This document shows, in pieces, positions 16,715-25,634 of a stretch of 46,557 nucleotides of DNA. Position 1 is the first letter of the stretch, and every line of letters starts with the position of its first letter. The translations under genes and the position numbers were made by a program. Below the pieces are notes generated by a model. That model saw only the letters and a program-made list of their open reading frames with translations, searched no databases and was not told where the DNA came from. The stretch is from positions 1-46,557 of the forward strand of contig NZ_CALJPG010000035.1 in NCBI RefSeq assembly GCF_937980635.1, read 5' to 3'. The stretch comes from an uncultured Campylobacter sp. GTDB taxonomy: Bacteria; Campylobacterota; Campylobacteria; Campylobacterales; Campylobacteraceae.

Positions 16715-19668
16715 TAGCGCGCATCCTTTCTTGCTTCTTGTTGCGCGCCTTGCCTTTCGCGCTCTATCATAGTCGCTTTTAGGCTACGCAGGCGGATCTT
16801 GACCGCACCTAGGTTCGTAACCTCGTCGATTTTAAGTTGAGTGTAAATTTTACCGTTTTGGCGCAGTATGTCGCGCACCTCGTCGCCCGTGATCGCATCT
16901 ATCCCGCAGCCGAAGCTGACTAACTGCACCAGCTGCATGCGCGGATATTTACAGATGAACCGCGCCGCGCTATAAAGCCTGGCGTGGTAGGTCCATTGAT
17001 TAAGGCTTTTCGTCTGCACCCTGCTAAGCGGCAGCGCGTCCTCGCTAAGCACTATAAAGCCCAAGGAATTTAGATAGCGATCAATGCCGTGGTTGATCGT
17101 CTTGTCGATATGATACGGACGACCCGCTAGCACGACGGCGGGCGTGCCGCTGCTTTGTATCTCTTTTAGAGTCTCCTCGCCTTTTATTAAAACGGTATTT
17201 TTATAGCTTTGCAGCTCCTTAAGGCCCTGCAAGACGGCGTTTTTCACAGCGTCAGAGTGAAATTTATACCCGGCGTCCGCGAGCTCAGCTTGCATCGTTT
17301 TGCAAAACGAATCTTGCATGTTAAGATCCACGTGCGGGTAGAGGAATTTTTTCTCCTCCAGCGCGCCTACGTTCGCGCGTATCAGCTCGGGATAGTATGC
17401 GACTACGGGGCAGTTGTAGCAGTTCTCGCTGATATTTTCATCGAGGCTGTAGCTCATACACGGATAAAAGATAAAATCGATGCTCTTATTTAGCAGATCG
17501 TAGATGTGGCCGTGCACGCTTTTGGCCGGGTAGCAGACGGTATCGCTCGGGATGCTCTGGCTTGCCAAAAACAGCGTCTCTTTTCGCGGCTTTTGCGATA
17601 GCACGACGCTCATGCCTAAATTTTCAAAAAATGCGCTCCAAAACGGGATCATCTCGAACATATTCAAAACAAACGGAATTCCGACCCGCGGTGCGTCTTG
17701 CTTCGGCGGCTTGCGATATTTTCGCAAAAGCTCGTTTTTAAACTCAAATAAATTCGTAATGTCGTGGCGGATCTCCTTGCCCGCGCCGCGCTCGCATTTA
17801 TTGCCCGAGACAAATTTAGTATCGCCGAAGTAGCTGATCGTAAGTGGGCATTTGTTCGTACAGAGCTTGCAAACGCTAAATTCGCTGCGATGAGTGAAAT
17901 TTTCAAGTTCTGCACGACTGATCATATCGGTACGCTCGTTTGCGTTATTTTTAGCAAAAAGTGCCGCGCCGTATGCACCCATAAGCTCGCTTATATCTAG
18001 ACGGATCACGTCCTTGCCGAGCTCTTTTTCAAACGCGCGCAGCACGGCGTTGTTTAAAAATGTCCCGCCCTGCACTACGATGTTTTGACCCAAATCGTCG
18101 GCATTTCGCACGCGGATAACCTTGTAAATCGCATTTTTTATGACGCTAATAGCAAGTCCAGCGCTGATATCCTCGATCGTAGCGCCGTCCTTTTGAGCCT
18201 GCTTGACCGAAGAGTTCATAAAGACCGTGCAGCGGCTACCAAGCTTGGCGGGATGGGTCGCAAAAAGGGCTAAATTCGCAAAATCTTTGATGTCGTAACC
18301 TAAAGAATTTGAAAAGGTCTGTAAAAACGAGCCGCAGCCCGAGCTACACGCTTCATTTAGCACGATAGAATCAATATTGCCATCTTTAATAGAGAAACAC
18401 TTGATGTCCTGCCCGCCGATGTCGATGATGAAATCGACCTTTGGATTGAAGTGGCGCGCGGCGCTATAATGCGCGATCGTCTCGACGATACCGTAATCGA
18501 AGCGAAAGGCGGTTTTAATGAGATCCTCGCCATATCCGGTAACGCCGCTGCCCTTGATCTTGATGTGACCCTTGCAAAGATCGTATAGCTCCTTAAGACG
18601 CGGTAGCAGGATATCGACTGGATCGCCCTTATTGGAGGAGTAAAATTTATACAATAGTTCGTGGTTTTCGCCTATCAGCACGACTTTGATCGTAGTACTG
18701 CCGCAATCCACGCCCAAATACGCATCTCCGCTGTAGGTGTGGATATCCACCTTAGGCACACTCGCGCGGGCGTGGCGAGCGATGAACTCATCAAATTCCG
18801 CTCTGTCTTTAAAAAGTGGCGGCTCGGCTTCCAGAGCGGTCCTGTCGGGCTCCTTTTTTAAAAGCGCGATCGTCTCATCTAAATTTAATGTCTCGCCCGT
18901 ATCTTTTGCATACAGCGCGCTGCCGTAAGCCACGAAGTAAGGCGCGATGTCGGGAAAGGTCGCAGTTTCGTCGGTGAGCTTTAGCACCTCTTTAAAGCGC
19001 GCCTGAAGGCCTTTTAGGAAAAACAACGGACCGCCCAGAAACAGGATATTGCCCTTAACTTCGCGACCCTGCGCGAGTCCAGAAATCGTCTGCTCGACGA
19101 CCGCAGCGTAGATACTAGCGCAAATATCCTCTTTTCTAACGCCCTGATTTAGTAGCGGCTGAATGTCGCTTTTAGCAAACACACCGCAGCGTGAAGCGAT
19201 TGGATAAATTTTATTTGCCGCAAAGCTTAGGCGATCAAGCTCCGTGATATCAAGATGTAAAAGATTGGTCATCTGATCGATAAATGCACCGGTGCCGCCC
19301 GCACACGAGCCATTCATCCGCTCCTCAAGTCCGCCCGTGAGAAATAAAATTTTAGCATCTTCGCCGCCCAGCTCAATTACGACATCGGTCTTTGGAAACA
19401 TCCGCTTGACACCGAGCGAGGTAGCGAAAACCTCCTGGACGAACGGAATTTTGCAATTTTTGGCGATACCCATGCCCGCCGAACCCGCTATGGCGACGCT
19501 AAATTGCTCGCCTGCGTAGGTTTTTTGGATTTGCAAAATTTTATCCAGCACCAGCTCTTTGGGCTTTGCCAAATGCCGCTCGTAGCTCTTGCTTAAAATT
19601 TCATATTTTTCGTTTAAAACTACCGTTTTAACAGTGGTTGATCCTACGTCAATGCCTAAAAAAATCAC
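16714..19668 (-). CDS. Double-ASKHA acyl-CoA dehydratase activase-like protein
   Basis: A 984-residue protein with two BadF/HgdC-type ATPase domains and a DUF2229-like domain. Domain 1 (about 1-260) begins GIDVGSTTVKTVVL and holds SCAGGTGAFID and SRCGVFAKSD; domain 2 (about 318-580) begins GVDCGSTTIKVVLIG and holds EACSSGCGSFLQ and SRCTVFMNSS. The paired cysteines in each match the ligands that bridge the [4Fe-4S] cluster between subunits in known activases. A cysteine-rich linker (CKLCTNKCPLTIS) and a DUF2229-like region (about 660-900) follow. In many Firmicutes this architecture is fused to the HgdB-like module in one protein of about 1,400 residues; here it is split. Confidence 0.87.
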   Translation of the reverse strand: MIFLGIDVGSTTVKTVVLNEKYEILSKSYERHLAKPKELVLDKILQIQKTYAGEQFSVAIAGSAGMGIAKNCKIPFVQEVFATSLGVKRMFPKTDVVIELGGEDAKILFLTGGLEERMNGSCAGGTGAFIDQMTNLLHLDITELDRLSFAANKIYPIASRCGVFAKSDIQPLLNQGVRKEDICASIYAAVVEQTISGLAQGREVKGNILFLGGPLFFLKGLQARFKEVLKLTDETATFPDIAPYFVAYGSALYAKDTGETLNLDETIALLKKEPDRTALEAEPPLFKDRAEFDEFIARHARASVPKVDIHTYSGDAYLGVDCGSTTIKVVLIGENHELLYKFYSSNKGDPVDILLPRLKELYDLCKGHIKIKGSGVTGYGEDLIKTAFRFDYGIVETIAHYSAARHFNPKVDFIIDIGGQDIKCFSIKDGNIDSIVLNEACSSGCGSFLQTFSNSLGYDIKDFANLALFATHPAKLGSRCTVFMNSSVKQAQKDGATIEDISAGLAISVIKNAIYKVIRVRNADDLGQNIVVQGGTFLNNAVLRAFEKELGKDVIRLDISELMGAYGAALFAKNNANERTDMISRAELENFTHRSEFSVCKLCTNKCPLTISYFGDTKFVSGNKCERGAGKEIRHDITNLFEFKNELLRKYRKPPKQDAPRVGIPFVLNMFEMIPFWSAFFENLGMSVVLSQKPRKETLFLASQSIPSDTVCYPAKSVHGHIYDLLNKSIDFIFYPCMSYSLDENISENCYNCPVVAYYPELIRANVGALEEKKFLYPHVDLNMQDSFCKTMQAELADAGYKFHSDAVKNAVLQGLKELQSYKNTVLIKGEETLKEIQSSGTPAVVLAGRPYHIDKTINHGIDRYLNSLGFIVLSEDALPLSRVQTKSLNQWTYHARLYSAARFICKYPRMQLVQLVSFGCGIDAITGDEVRDILRQNGKIYTQLKIDEVTNLGAVKIRLRSLKATMIERERQGAQQEARKDAR

Positions 19669-19917
19669 ATCTCGCTCTTTACTGAATAAATTTTACTCGG
19701 CCGAATCCTCGAATTTAGCGCGAGCTTTCTAAATTAAAATTTGCATTTTATAGTAATATTTTTAAATGCAAATAAAATCAGGATATATTTTATCTTTTTC
19801 TATAGAAAAAGACGATTTTCAGGCAGTTTAAAATTAAAAATTTTAATGGAAAAGTTACAAAATTTTAGATTCAATGCGAGTAGGTTTTACGCGAAATTTT
19901 TTAAAATCTCGCGCATT

Positions 19918-19948
19918 ATAAAAAGAGCTTCCCTTTGAATTGGAAAGC
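19918..19948 (-). terminator. Rho-independent terminator after rplS
   Basis: On the minus strand GCTTTCC (19948-19942) pairs with GGGAAGC (19933-19927) around an 8-base loop, followed by TCTTTTTAT. It lies 15 bases after the rplS stop. Stem, loop and U-run are all right, so this ends the long ribosomal/SRP operon. Confidence 0.8.
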
Positions 19949-19962
19949 ATAAATTTAAAGGA

Positions 19963-20319
19963 TTATTTTCGAAGCTCTTTGATTTTAGCCGCTTTACCGC
20001 GTCTGTCGCGTAAGTAAAATAGCTTCGCGCGGCGAACGCGTCCTTTTCTTAGAACCTCGATGCTTTCTATGCTCTCGCTATAGATCGGGAAAATTCTCTC
20101 TACGCCGACGCTATTTGCGCCGATCTTGCGGATGATAAAAGTCTCGCTGACGCCGTTTCCGCGGCGCGCAATGCAAGTGCCTTCAAAATTTTGAATTCTG
20201 CTCTTATCACCCTCTTTGATCCTGATGGCTACCTTTAAGGTGTCGCCGGCACGGAAATCAGGCACACTTTTGCTTGTGATCTGAGCGTCCTCAAACGCTT
20301 GGATATACTTGTTTTTCAT
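19963..20319 (-). CDS. rplS: 50S ribosomal protein L19
   Basis: A 118-residue protein at the 30S-50S interface. Motifs FRAGDTLKVAIRIKEG, RIQNFEGTCIARRG and the basic C-terminus with RRAKLFYLRD are diagnostic. The ATG at 20319 overlaps the trmD stop by four bases. It is the last gene of the rpsP-rimM-trmD-rplS cluster, which is conserved across bacteria. Confidence 0.97.
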   Translation of the reverse strand: MKNKYIQAFEDAQITSKSVPDFRAGDTLKVAIRIKEGDKSRIQNFEGTCIARRGNGVSETFIIRKIGANSVGVERIFPIYSESIESIEVLRKGRVRRAKLFYLRDRRGKAAKIKELRK

Positions 20320-21017
20320 AAATTTCCTTTATTTTTGGCGATCTTTCGGTACATATCCGGGCGGAAGAACCTCGTTTTACATAGCGCCATTTGGTTTTTT
20401 AAATCGCGCATTTTAGCGTGATTACCCTTTAAAAACTCTGAAACTATAGGTAAATTTTTAAAAACATCAGGCTTTGCGAACGCGGGCGCCTCTAAAATTC
20501 CGCCTTCAAAGCTTTCTTCGACGAGCGAGCTTTCGTTGCCCAAAACGCCCTTTATGTTGCGGCTTATCGCATCGCACATACAAAGCGCGCCGAGCTCGCC
20601 GCCGGTAAGGACGAAATCGCCGATACAAAAAATTTCATCTACATATCTTTCAACTATGCGCTCATCGATCCCCTCGTAGCGCCCACAGATAAAGCATAAG
20701 CTCTCTTCGCCGCTTAGGCGCTTGGCGTCGTTTTGGTTAAATTTTTTACCGGCGGGCGAGAGGTAGATAAACTTGGCGTTTTTAAATTTAGCTCTTACCT
20801 GCTCGATCGTCCCGGCAAGTGGCTCCGTGCCGATCAAAAGCCCCGCGCCGCCGCCGATCATATAATCATCTACCTTTTTATACCGATTTGTCGTGAAATT
20901 TCGCGGGTTAAAAAAATGCGTCGAGATTATTTTCTTATCGACCGCGCGCTTTAAAATCGAGTCTTCAAAATACGGCGCGATGAGATTTTCAAACAGCGAG
21001 ATGAAGATAAAATTCAT
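20316..21017 (-). CDS. trmD: tRNA (guanine37-N1)-methyltransferase
   Basis: Methylates G37 next to the anticodon with SAM, preventing +1 frameshifts. The trefoil-knot motifs are clear: FICGRYEGIDERI and IGDFVLTGGELGAL, with YLSPAGKKFNQ before them. At 233 residues it is standard. It overlaps rplS and rimM by four bases each, so all are coupled. Confidence 0.97.
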   Translation of the reverse strand: MNFIFISLFENLIAPYFEDSILKRAVDKKIISTHFFNPRNFTTNRYKKVDDYMIGGGAGLLIGTEPLAGTIEQVRAKFKNAKFIYLSPAGKKFNQNDAKRLSGEESLCFICGRYEGIDERIVERYVDEIFCIGDFVLTGGELGALCMCDAISRNIKGVLGNESSLVEESFEGGILEAPAFAKPDVFKNLPIVSEFLKGNHAKMRDLKNQMALCKTRFFRPDMYRKIAKNKGNL

Positions 21018-21544
21018 GAGTTTTCCAAAATTGCGCGCGCATTTTGCGTAAAAATTTTACGCTCGCTAAGCGAAATTTCTTTCACATAGGCATCCACGTA
21101 GGGGATGAAAAATTCTTTCGGCAAAGCCTGCGAGATTAGGCTTTCATCCGTTTCTACCTCGAAAAGATAGCCACTTCCGATCTGCGATATGTCCCTTACG
21201 CGCCCTAAAACCGTGCCGTCTTCATGAATTTCAAGCCCGATAATATCGAAGTAAAAGAACTCGCCCTTTTGCAATTTGCAAAATTTCCGCGTGTCCTCTT
21301 TGCTTCGGTAAAGGATTTGGTTGGTTAAATTTGCCGCCGCTTCTACGCTTTCATAATTTTTAAAAATAGCGCTAGAATTTGCGCCGCTAAAGGATAGAAT
21401 TTCTAAAATTTCGCCGTTTCGTAGATAAAATTTGGCGCCTTTTTTAAACTGGGAGGGAAAGTCACTGCGATCGAAAATTTTAACCGCGCCCTTTAGGCCG
21501 ATAGTCCGACCGAGCTTTGCGACCTCTAAAAGATCATCAGGCAT
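21014..21544 (-). CDS. rimM: 16S rRNA-processing protein
   Basis: Assembly factor for the head of the 30S subunit; binds S19. The N-terminal RimM beta-barrel (LLEVAKLGRTIGLKGAVKI) and the C-terminal PRC-barrel (FYFDIIGLEIHEDG) are visible. I start it at the ATG at 21544 (176 residues), not at the longest frame, because the extra 18 residues are basic, lack family resemblance and overlap the KH gene deeply. With this start the overlap with khpA is 8 bases, typical of this cluster. Confidence 0.93.
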   Translation of the reverse strand: MPDDLLEVAKLGRTIGLKGAVKIFDRSDFPSQFKKGAKFYLRNGEILEILSFSGANSSAIFKNYESVEAAANLTNQILYRSKEDTRKFCKLQKGEFFYFDIIGLEIHEDGTVLGRVRDISQIGSGYLFEVETDESLISQALPKEFFIPYVDAYVKEISLSERKIFTQNARAILENS

Positions 21545-21779
21545 CTTTGGCTTTGACGGTAATTTTATAATTGATCGGATCCTTTGCTTTATAGCCAATG
21601 ATGACGGTCTTTATGGCGTTTATCATTTTGCCGTCCTTGCCGATAAGTTTGCCGGTGTCGGCCTTGTCGGCATAGACGATGATCTCGGTAAAGTTTTCAC
21701 CGACCCGCTTTTGCGTAGAGACGGACTGCGGATAGTCGGCGATCAACTTTGCGTATTCTTTTATAAAATTTTCTACCAT
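21537..21779 (-). CDS. khpA: KH-domain RNA-binding protein
   Basis: An 80-residue single KH domain. The GxxG loop is in LIGKDGKMINAIKT (GKDG). In other bacteria KhpA pairs with KhpB/Jag and binds many RNAs; here it sits between rpsP and rimM, as usual. The ATG is one base after the rpsP stop. Length is normal. Confidence 0.93.
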   Translation of the reverse strand: MVENFIKEYAKLIADYPQSVSTQKRVGENFTEIIVYADKADTGKLIGKDGKMINAIKTVIIGYKAKDPINYKITVKAKDA

Positions 21780-21780
21780 T

Positions 21781-22011
21781 TTATTTGCTTGTGATTTGAG
21801 CGACTCTATCGCTTAACTTCGCGCCTACGCTCTTCCAGTATGCCAAACGCTCCGCGTCGAATTTGATATTATCGCTCTCTTTTAACGGGTTATAAAAGCC
21901 GATCGTCTCGATGAAGCCGCCGTCGCGCCTTTTCCTGCTATCCGTTACCACGATGCGGTAAAAAGGCTGCTTCTTTCTTCCGATTCTTGTAAGCCTAACA
22001 ACTGTTGCCAT
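21781..22011 (-). CDS. rpsP: 30S ribosomal protein S16
   Basis: A 76-residue protein needed for 30S assembly. The start MATVVRLTRIGRKKQPFYRI and the run VVTDSRKRRDGGFIE are diagnostic. An AAGGAG site precedes the ATG. It lies 78 bases after ffh on the minus strand. Confidence 0.97.
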   Translation of the reverse strand: MATVVRLTRIGRKKQPFYRIVVTDSRKRRDGGFIETIGFYNPLKESDNIKFDAERLAYWKSVGAKLSDRVAQITSK

Positions 22012-22089
22012 TTTTTCTCCTTAAATTTTTGTAAGTTTTAGAACTTGCAGATGGCTAAAACTTAAACATCTGCAAACTCTACCGAGAGG

Positions 22090-23430
22090 CTATCTCGGTA
22101 AATTTTGCCTTTGAGCAATTGAAGCAAGCCCCTGCATGCCGCCCTTGCCCGAAAATTTCTTCGCAAGCTTCGAAGCGCCCGCGAACTGCTTCAAAAAGCG
22201 GTTCACCTCCACCTGCGAAAGCCCAGCGCCAGCAGCAAGTCTGCGCTTACGCGAATTATTTAGCAGATCCGGATTTTCGCGCTCTTTCGGCGTCATAGAA
22301 TTGATCATCGCTTTGATATGAAGTATCTCTTTGGAGTTTTCCAAATCGATATCTTTTATCTTATTCGCCATTCCGGAAAGCCCGGGGATCATGCCGATTA
22401 AATTTTTCATATTGCCGAGCTTTTTCACGCTTTCGAGCTGATTTACGAAGTCGTTGAAATTAAACTCGCCCTTTTTGATCTTTTTGTTTAGAGCCTTGGC
22501 TTCTCTTTCGTCGAAAACGGCGCTTGTTTTCTCGGCTAACGTCGCCAAATCGCCTTCGCCCATAATGCGACCTGTAATTCTATCGGGTATAAAGCCCTCC
22601 AGATCGGCCACCTTCTCGCCGGTTCCGATAAAGCGAAGCGGGATGCCAAGCTGCTGAGCGATACCAAGAGCTACGCCGCCTTTGGTATCGGCGTCAAATT
22701 TGCTTAAGATCACACCCGTAAGGCCTAAAATTTCATCAAATTTAGCGGCCGTTTTAATTCCGTCTTGGCCGCTCATAGCATCCGCTACGTAAAAAATTTC
22801 ATGCGGATTTAGAGCTTTTTTCATCTCCGCAAGCTGTTCCATAAGCGCCTCGTCTATCGCAAGACGTCCTGCCGTATCTACGAGCAGTACGTCATAAAGC
22901 CCACTCTTAGCCTTGCTTAGCGCCTTCTGCGCAACCTTTAGCGGATCGCTCTCGCCCTCGATGAAAAATAGCTCGATCTCGTTTGCTTCGCACAGCTGGC
23001 GGAGCTGTTCGACCGCGGCTAGACGCTGCAAGTCGCACGCTGCAACCAAGACCTTTTTTTTACGAAGTTTCAGATAATTCGCGAGTTTTATCGTGCTTGT
23101 GGATTTTCCGCTTCCTTGAAGTCCCGTCATCAAAGCTACCGTAGGAGGCGTGCTAGCAAATACAAACCCCTGGCTGCTGCCTCTAGGCACCGTTAAAATT
23201 TTAGTCAAATTTGTCTTGATGGACTGCAAAAACGGCTTCTGTCCTATCGTGCCGATACGAAGATCGGCTTCGACAAGCGCCAAAAAATCCTTTACGACTT
23301 TGTGGTGTACGTCAGCCTTTAAAAGCGCCTTTTTTAGCGTTTCCAAGGCGTTTTTTAAAGCTTTTTCGTCATCGATTGTTTTTAATTTATTGACCGCGTT
23401 TTTAAACGACTCGCTTATGATCTCAAACAC
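22090..23430 (-). CDS. ffh: Signal recognition particle protein
   Basis: SRP54-type GTPase that binds signal peptides and 4.5S RNA and targets membrane proteins to FtsY. The N domain (1-85) is followed by the G domain with P-loop GLQGSGKSTST, DTAGR, and SKFDADTKGG. A methionine-containing M domain follows (from about 310), ending GGMQGLASIAQRQ. The length of 446 is normal. In the long operon it lies between the pseudouridine synthase and rpsP. Confidence 0.97.
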   Translation of the reverse strand: MFEIISESFKNAVNKLKTIDDEKALKNALETLKKALLKADVHHKVVKDFLALVEADLRIGTIGQKPFLQSIKTNLTKILTVPRGSSQGFVFASTPPTVALMTGLQGSGKSTSTIKLANYLKLRKKKVLVAACDLQRLAAVEQLRQLCEANEIELFFIEGESDPLKVAQKALSKAKSGLYDVLLVDTAGRLAIDEALMEQLAEMKKALNPHEIFYVADAMSGQDGIKTAAKFDEILGLTGVILSKFDADTKGGVALGIAQQLGIPLRFIGTGEKVADLEGFIPDRITGRIMGEGDLATLAEKTSAVFDEREAKALNKKIKKGEFNFNDFVNQLESVKKLGNMKNLIGMIPGLSGMANKIKDIDLENSKEILHIKAMINSMTPKERENPDLLNNSRKRRLAAGAGLSQVEVNRFLKQFAGASKLAKKFSGKGGMQGLASIAQRQNLPR

Positions 23431-23496
23431 TTTGATCCCTTATAAAATTTTTAAACCTGCGATGTTACCTAAAATTAACTTAAAAGCCATTGAATA

Positions 23497-24246
23497 TCAG
23501 AGATCCTTAGGAATTTCAAAGCCGAATTCGTTGAAGCTTTTATCAAGCGGAGCTTTAAATTTTAGCCCCAAAATTTCGGTCTCATACGAGTGCAGAAACA
23601 TCCGCTTCGCGCGGCTTTTGGCGTATTTTTCATCGCCTATTACGCCGAATCCCGCATTTGCCAGATGCACGCGGATCTGATGCGTCCTACCCGTCTCGAT
23701 CCGCACTTTTACGAGCGATTTTTTGCCGCTTACCATAAGCGGATAAACCTCGCTAAATGCGCTCTTGCCGTTTGGCGAAATTTTAGAAAATGCGCCGCTT
23801 CGGGTCTTTATCGTCAAAATCGGCTCGTCAAATTTCATCTCTTCGCTCACGATCCCTTTAACGATTGCGATATAGCTTTTTTTCACGCGCAAATTTTTAA
23901 ATTCCGCAATCGCCGCTTCGCGAAATTCTTCGTTCTTATATAGCATCACGACGCCGCTAGTCTCCTTATCCAGGCGGTTTAGAAGCCCGAATTTATAGAT
24001 TTTTTCCAAATTTTCGCTGCTCATAAAGGGCGGCTTATTGACCGCCAAAACGTTCTCATCCTCGTAAATGATTGTAGGTTTTGCGGGCTTCATCACGCTA
24101 AATTTAGTATTTTCGCCGAGCATCTCGCGCGCTAGAGCGATCTTTGCGCCGCGCGCGCTTACAAGCCCCGCGTCGATGAGGGCTTTGGCTTCGTTGTGCG
24201 AGATGTTTTCCTGCGCCGCCAGCAGTTTGTAGGCTTTTTCTTGCAT
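23497..24246 (-). CDS. RluA-family pseudouridine synthase
   Basis: Converts uridine to pseudouridine in rRNA or tRNA. The catalytic motif is NRLDKETSGVVML (catalytic Asp in RLD); the VKKSYIAIVKG and RTHQIRVHL motifs follow. A short S4-like N-terminus (residues 1-45) contains ISHNEAKALIDAG. The start is the ATG at 24246, fused to the waaA stop (TAATG) with AAGGAA before it; a longer frame upstream lies inside waaA and is not used. Target site cannot be told from sequence. Confidence 0.9.
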   Translation of the reverse strand: MQEKAYKLLAAQENISHNEAKALIDAGLVSARGAKIALAREMLGENTKFSVMKPAKPTIIYEDENVLAVNKPPFMSSENLEKIYKFGLLNRLDKETSGVVMLYKNEEFREAAIAEFKNLRVKKSYIAIVKGIVSEEMKFDEPILTIKTRSGAFSKISPNGKSAFSEVYPLMVSGKKSLVKVRIETGRTHQIRVHLANAGFGVIGDEKYAKSRAKRMFLHSYETEILGLKFKAPLDKSFNEFGFEIPKDL

Positions 24247-25634
24247 TAAATTCTTTCCTTGATTACATTTTCTATCTCTTGCAGATCGCAAATTTTATCT
24301 ATCCGCGTGCCCTTTAGCGGCTCTTTTAAAGCGTTTGGAATTTCGTTCGCGCCGCACAGAGCGATATTTTGTACGAGCGCGTACAGCGCCTTTTGATTAT
24401 GAAAAAATCGTCCGCTGATGATCGGCACGCCGAAGCTCGCCGCCTCGATCGGGCTATGTCCGCCGATATTGCGCAAAAAGCTGCCGCCCAAGATCACGAC
24501 GTTTGAAATTTTATAAAAGTTCGCTAGCTCCCCGAAGGCATCGAGGAAGATAAAATCGCTCCCAAGCCCCGCGCCGTCGCTAAATCGTTCGAAGCTAAGC
24601 CCATGCTCGCGCGCCCAAATCTCACAAATTTCACGTACCTTTTCAAAGCGCTCCGGATGTCTGGGCGCCAGGATGATTTTTAGCTTTTGCGGCGCAGCAG
24701 TCGAGGCCCCTGTATTCGGTGCGGTAGAATTTAAAGACGCGCCGTTTAGAGGCGCCGTATTCGGCACGGCGGACGAAGCGTCGCTTGAGCTCGCCGTATC
24801 CAAAGAAGCTGCGTTTAAATTTACAATCTCGGGCGAGCCCGCCTCGCCGTGAAGCTCAGCCTCAGGCAAGCTCCTATCGCCATGAGAGCCCGTTGCGCGC
24901 GGGTATTTTTCGAGAGCACTCTGCGAGCTGCGAAATTTTATAAAATCATTTAAATTTGATAAAACAAGCTCCTCTTCGCCCTCGTGAGTGTTTGAGATCG
25001 TAAGCACGAAGCTATTTGCGGACGCGGCGGAATAGTCTTTTGTCGCAACGGCGATATTCGCGCTTTTCACGTTACCCGCGACCTTTATATTTTTTGCGCC
25101 GAGCTCCCGTAGCCGAGCCGCATCAAGCTCGCTTTGCGCAAGCACCAGATCTATATTTTCAAACACCTTGCGATAATAAAACTTAAAGCGCAGATAACTC
25201 GCGTACGAGCGGTCGCTAATGCGCGCATTTAGTAGGATCACGTAGCTTCCGCGCGCCTTGGCGGAACGGATCAAATTTAGCCACAACTCCGCTTCAAAGA
25301 TCACCAGCACGCGGCTGCCCGTAAGCCAAAACGGAAGCCAGTTTTCAAACGGCAGGTAGCGAGAGTTCGACGTGAGCGCGCGCGCCGCATCAAAGCCCGT
25401 CTGCGTGGTCGTGCTAAGCGCGACGCTCTCAAATTTAGAAATTAACGGCACAAGAGCGTTTACCTCGCCCAGGCTGCAAGCGTGAAAGTGCACCGCAGCG
25501 GGGCTAAATTTAGGGTTTTTGTATAGAAAAAATCGCGCCTTCAGGCTCGTGCGGTATTTTTTTTTAAAGCTTAGGATAAAAATAAAAGGCGCAGCGACGA
25601 GCCACGCCAAAAACGCCAAGGCGGTGTAGATCAC
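24246..25634 (-). CDS. waaA: Kdo transferase with a low-complexity insertion
   Basis: Adds Kdo to lipid A at the inner membrane (GT-B fold). An N-terminal membrane anchor (1-24) leads into HFHACSLGEVNA with the catalytic glutamate, FEAELWLNLI, SELDAARLRELGAKNI, LAPRHPERF, and GGSFLRNIGGHSPIEAASFG. At 462 residues it is longer than usual. The excess is residues about 235-315, rich in Ala, Ser, Asn and Thr (for example NAASLDTASSSDASSAV), placed in the C-terminal domain before the ILAPRHPER strand. An A9 run (plus T9, 25557-25565) encodes KKK near residue 25. It is coupled to both neighbours (ATGA and TAATG). Confidence 0.93.
   Translation of the reverse strand: MIYTALAFLAWLVAAPFIFILSFKKKYRTSLKARFFLYKNPKFSPAAVHFHACSLGEVNALVPLISKFESVALSTTTQTGFDAARALTSNSRYLPFENWLPFWLTGSRVLVIFEAELWLNLIRSAKARGSYVILLNARISDRSYASYLRFKFYYRKVFENIDLVLAQSELDAARLRELGAKNIKVAGNVKSANIAVATKDYSAASANSFVLTISNTHEGEEELVLSNLNDFIKFRSSQSALEKYPRATGSHGDRSLPEAELHGEAGSPEIVNLNAASLDTASSSDASSAVPNTAPLNGASLNSTAPNTGASTAAPQKLKIILAPRHPERFEKVREICEIWAREHGLSFERFSDGAGLGSDFIFLDAFGELANFYKISNVVILGGSFLRNIGGHSPIEAASFGVPIISGRFFHNQKALYALVQNIALCGANEIPNALKEPLKGTRIDKICDLQEIENVIKERI

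Noticed and set aside
19741..19938. Plus-strand frame of 65 codons
   Set aside because: Phe/Lys/Ile-rich AT-driven frame that runs into the rplS terminator; no ribosome site.
23150..23680. Plus-strand open frame of 176 codons
   Set aside because: It is antisense to ffh and the pseudouridine synthase and crosses their junction, with no ribosome site or domain.
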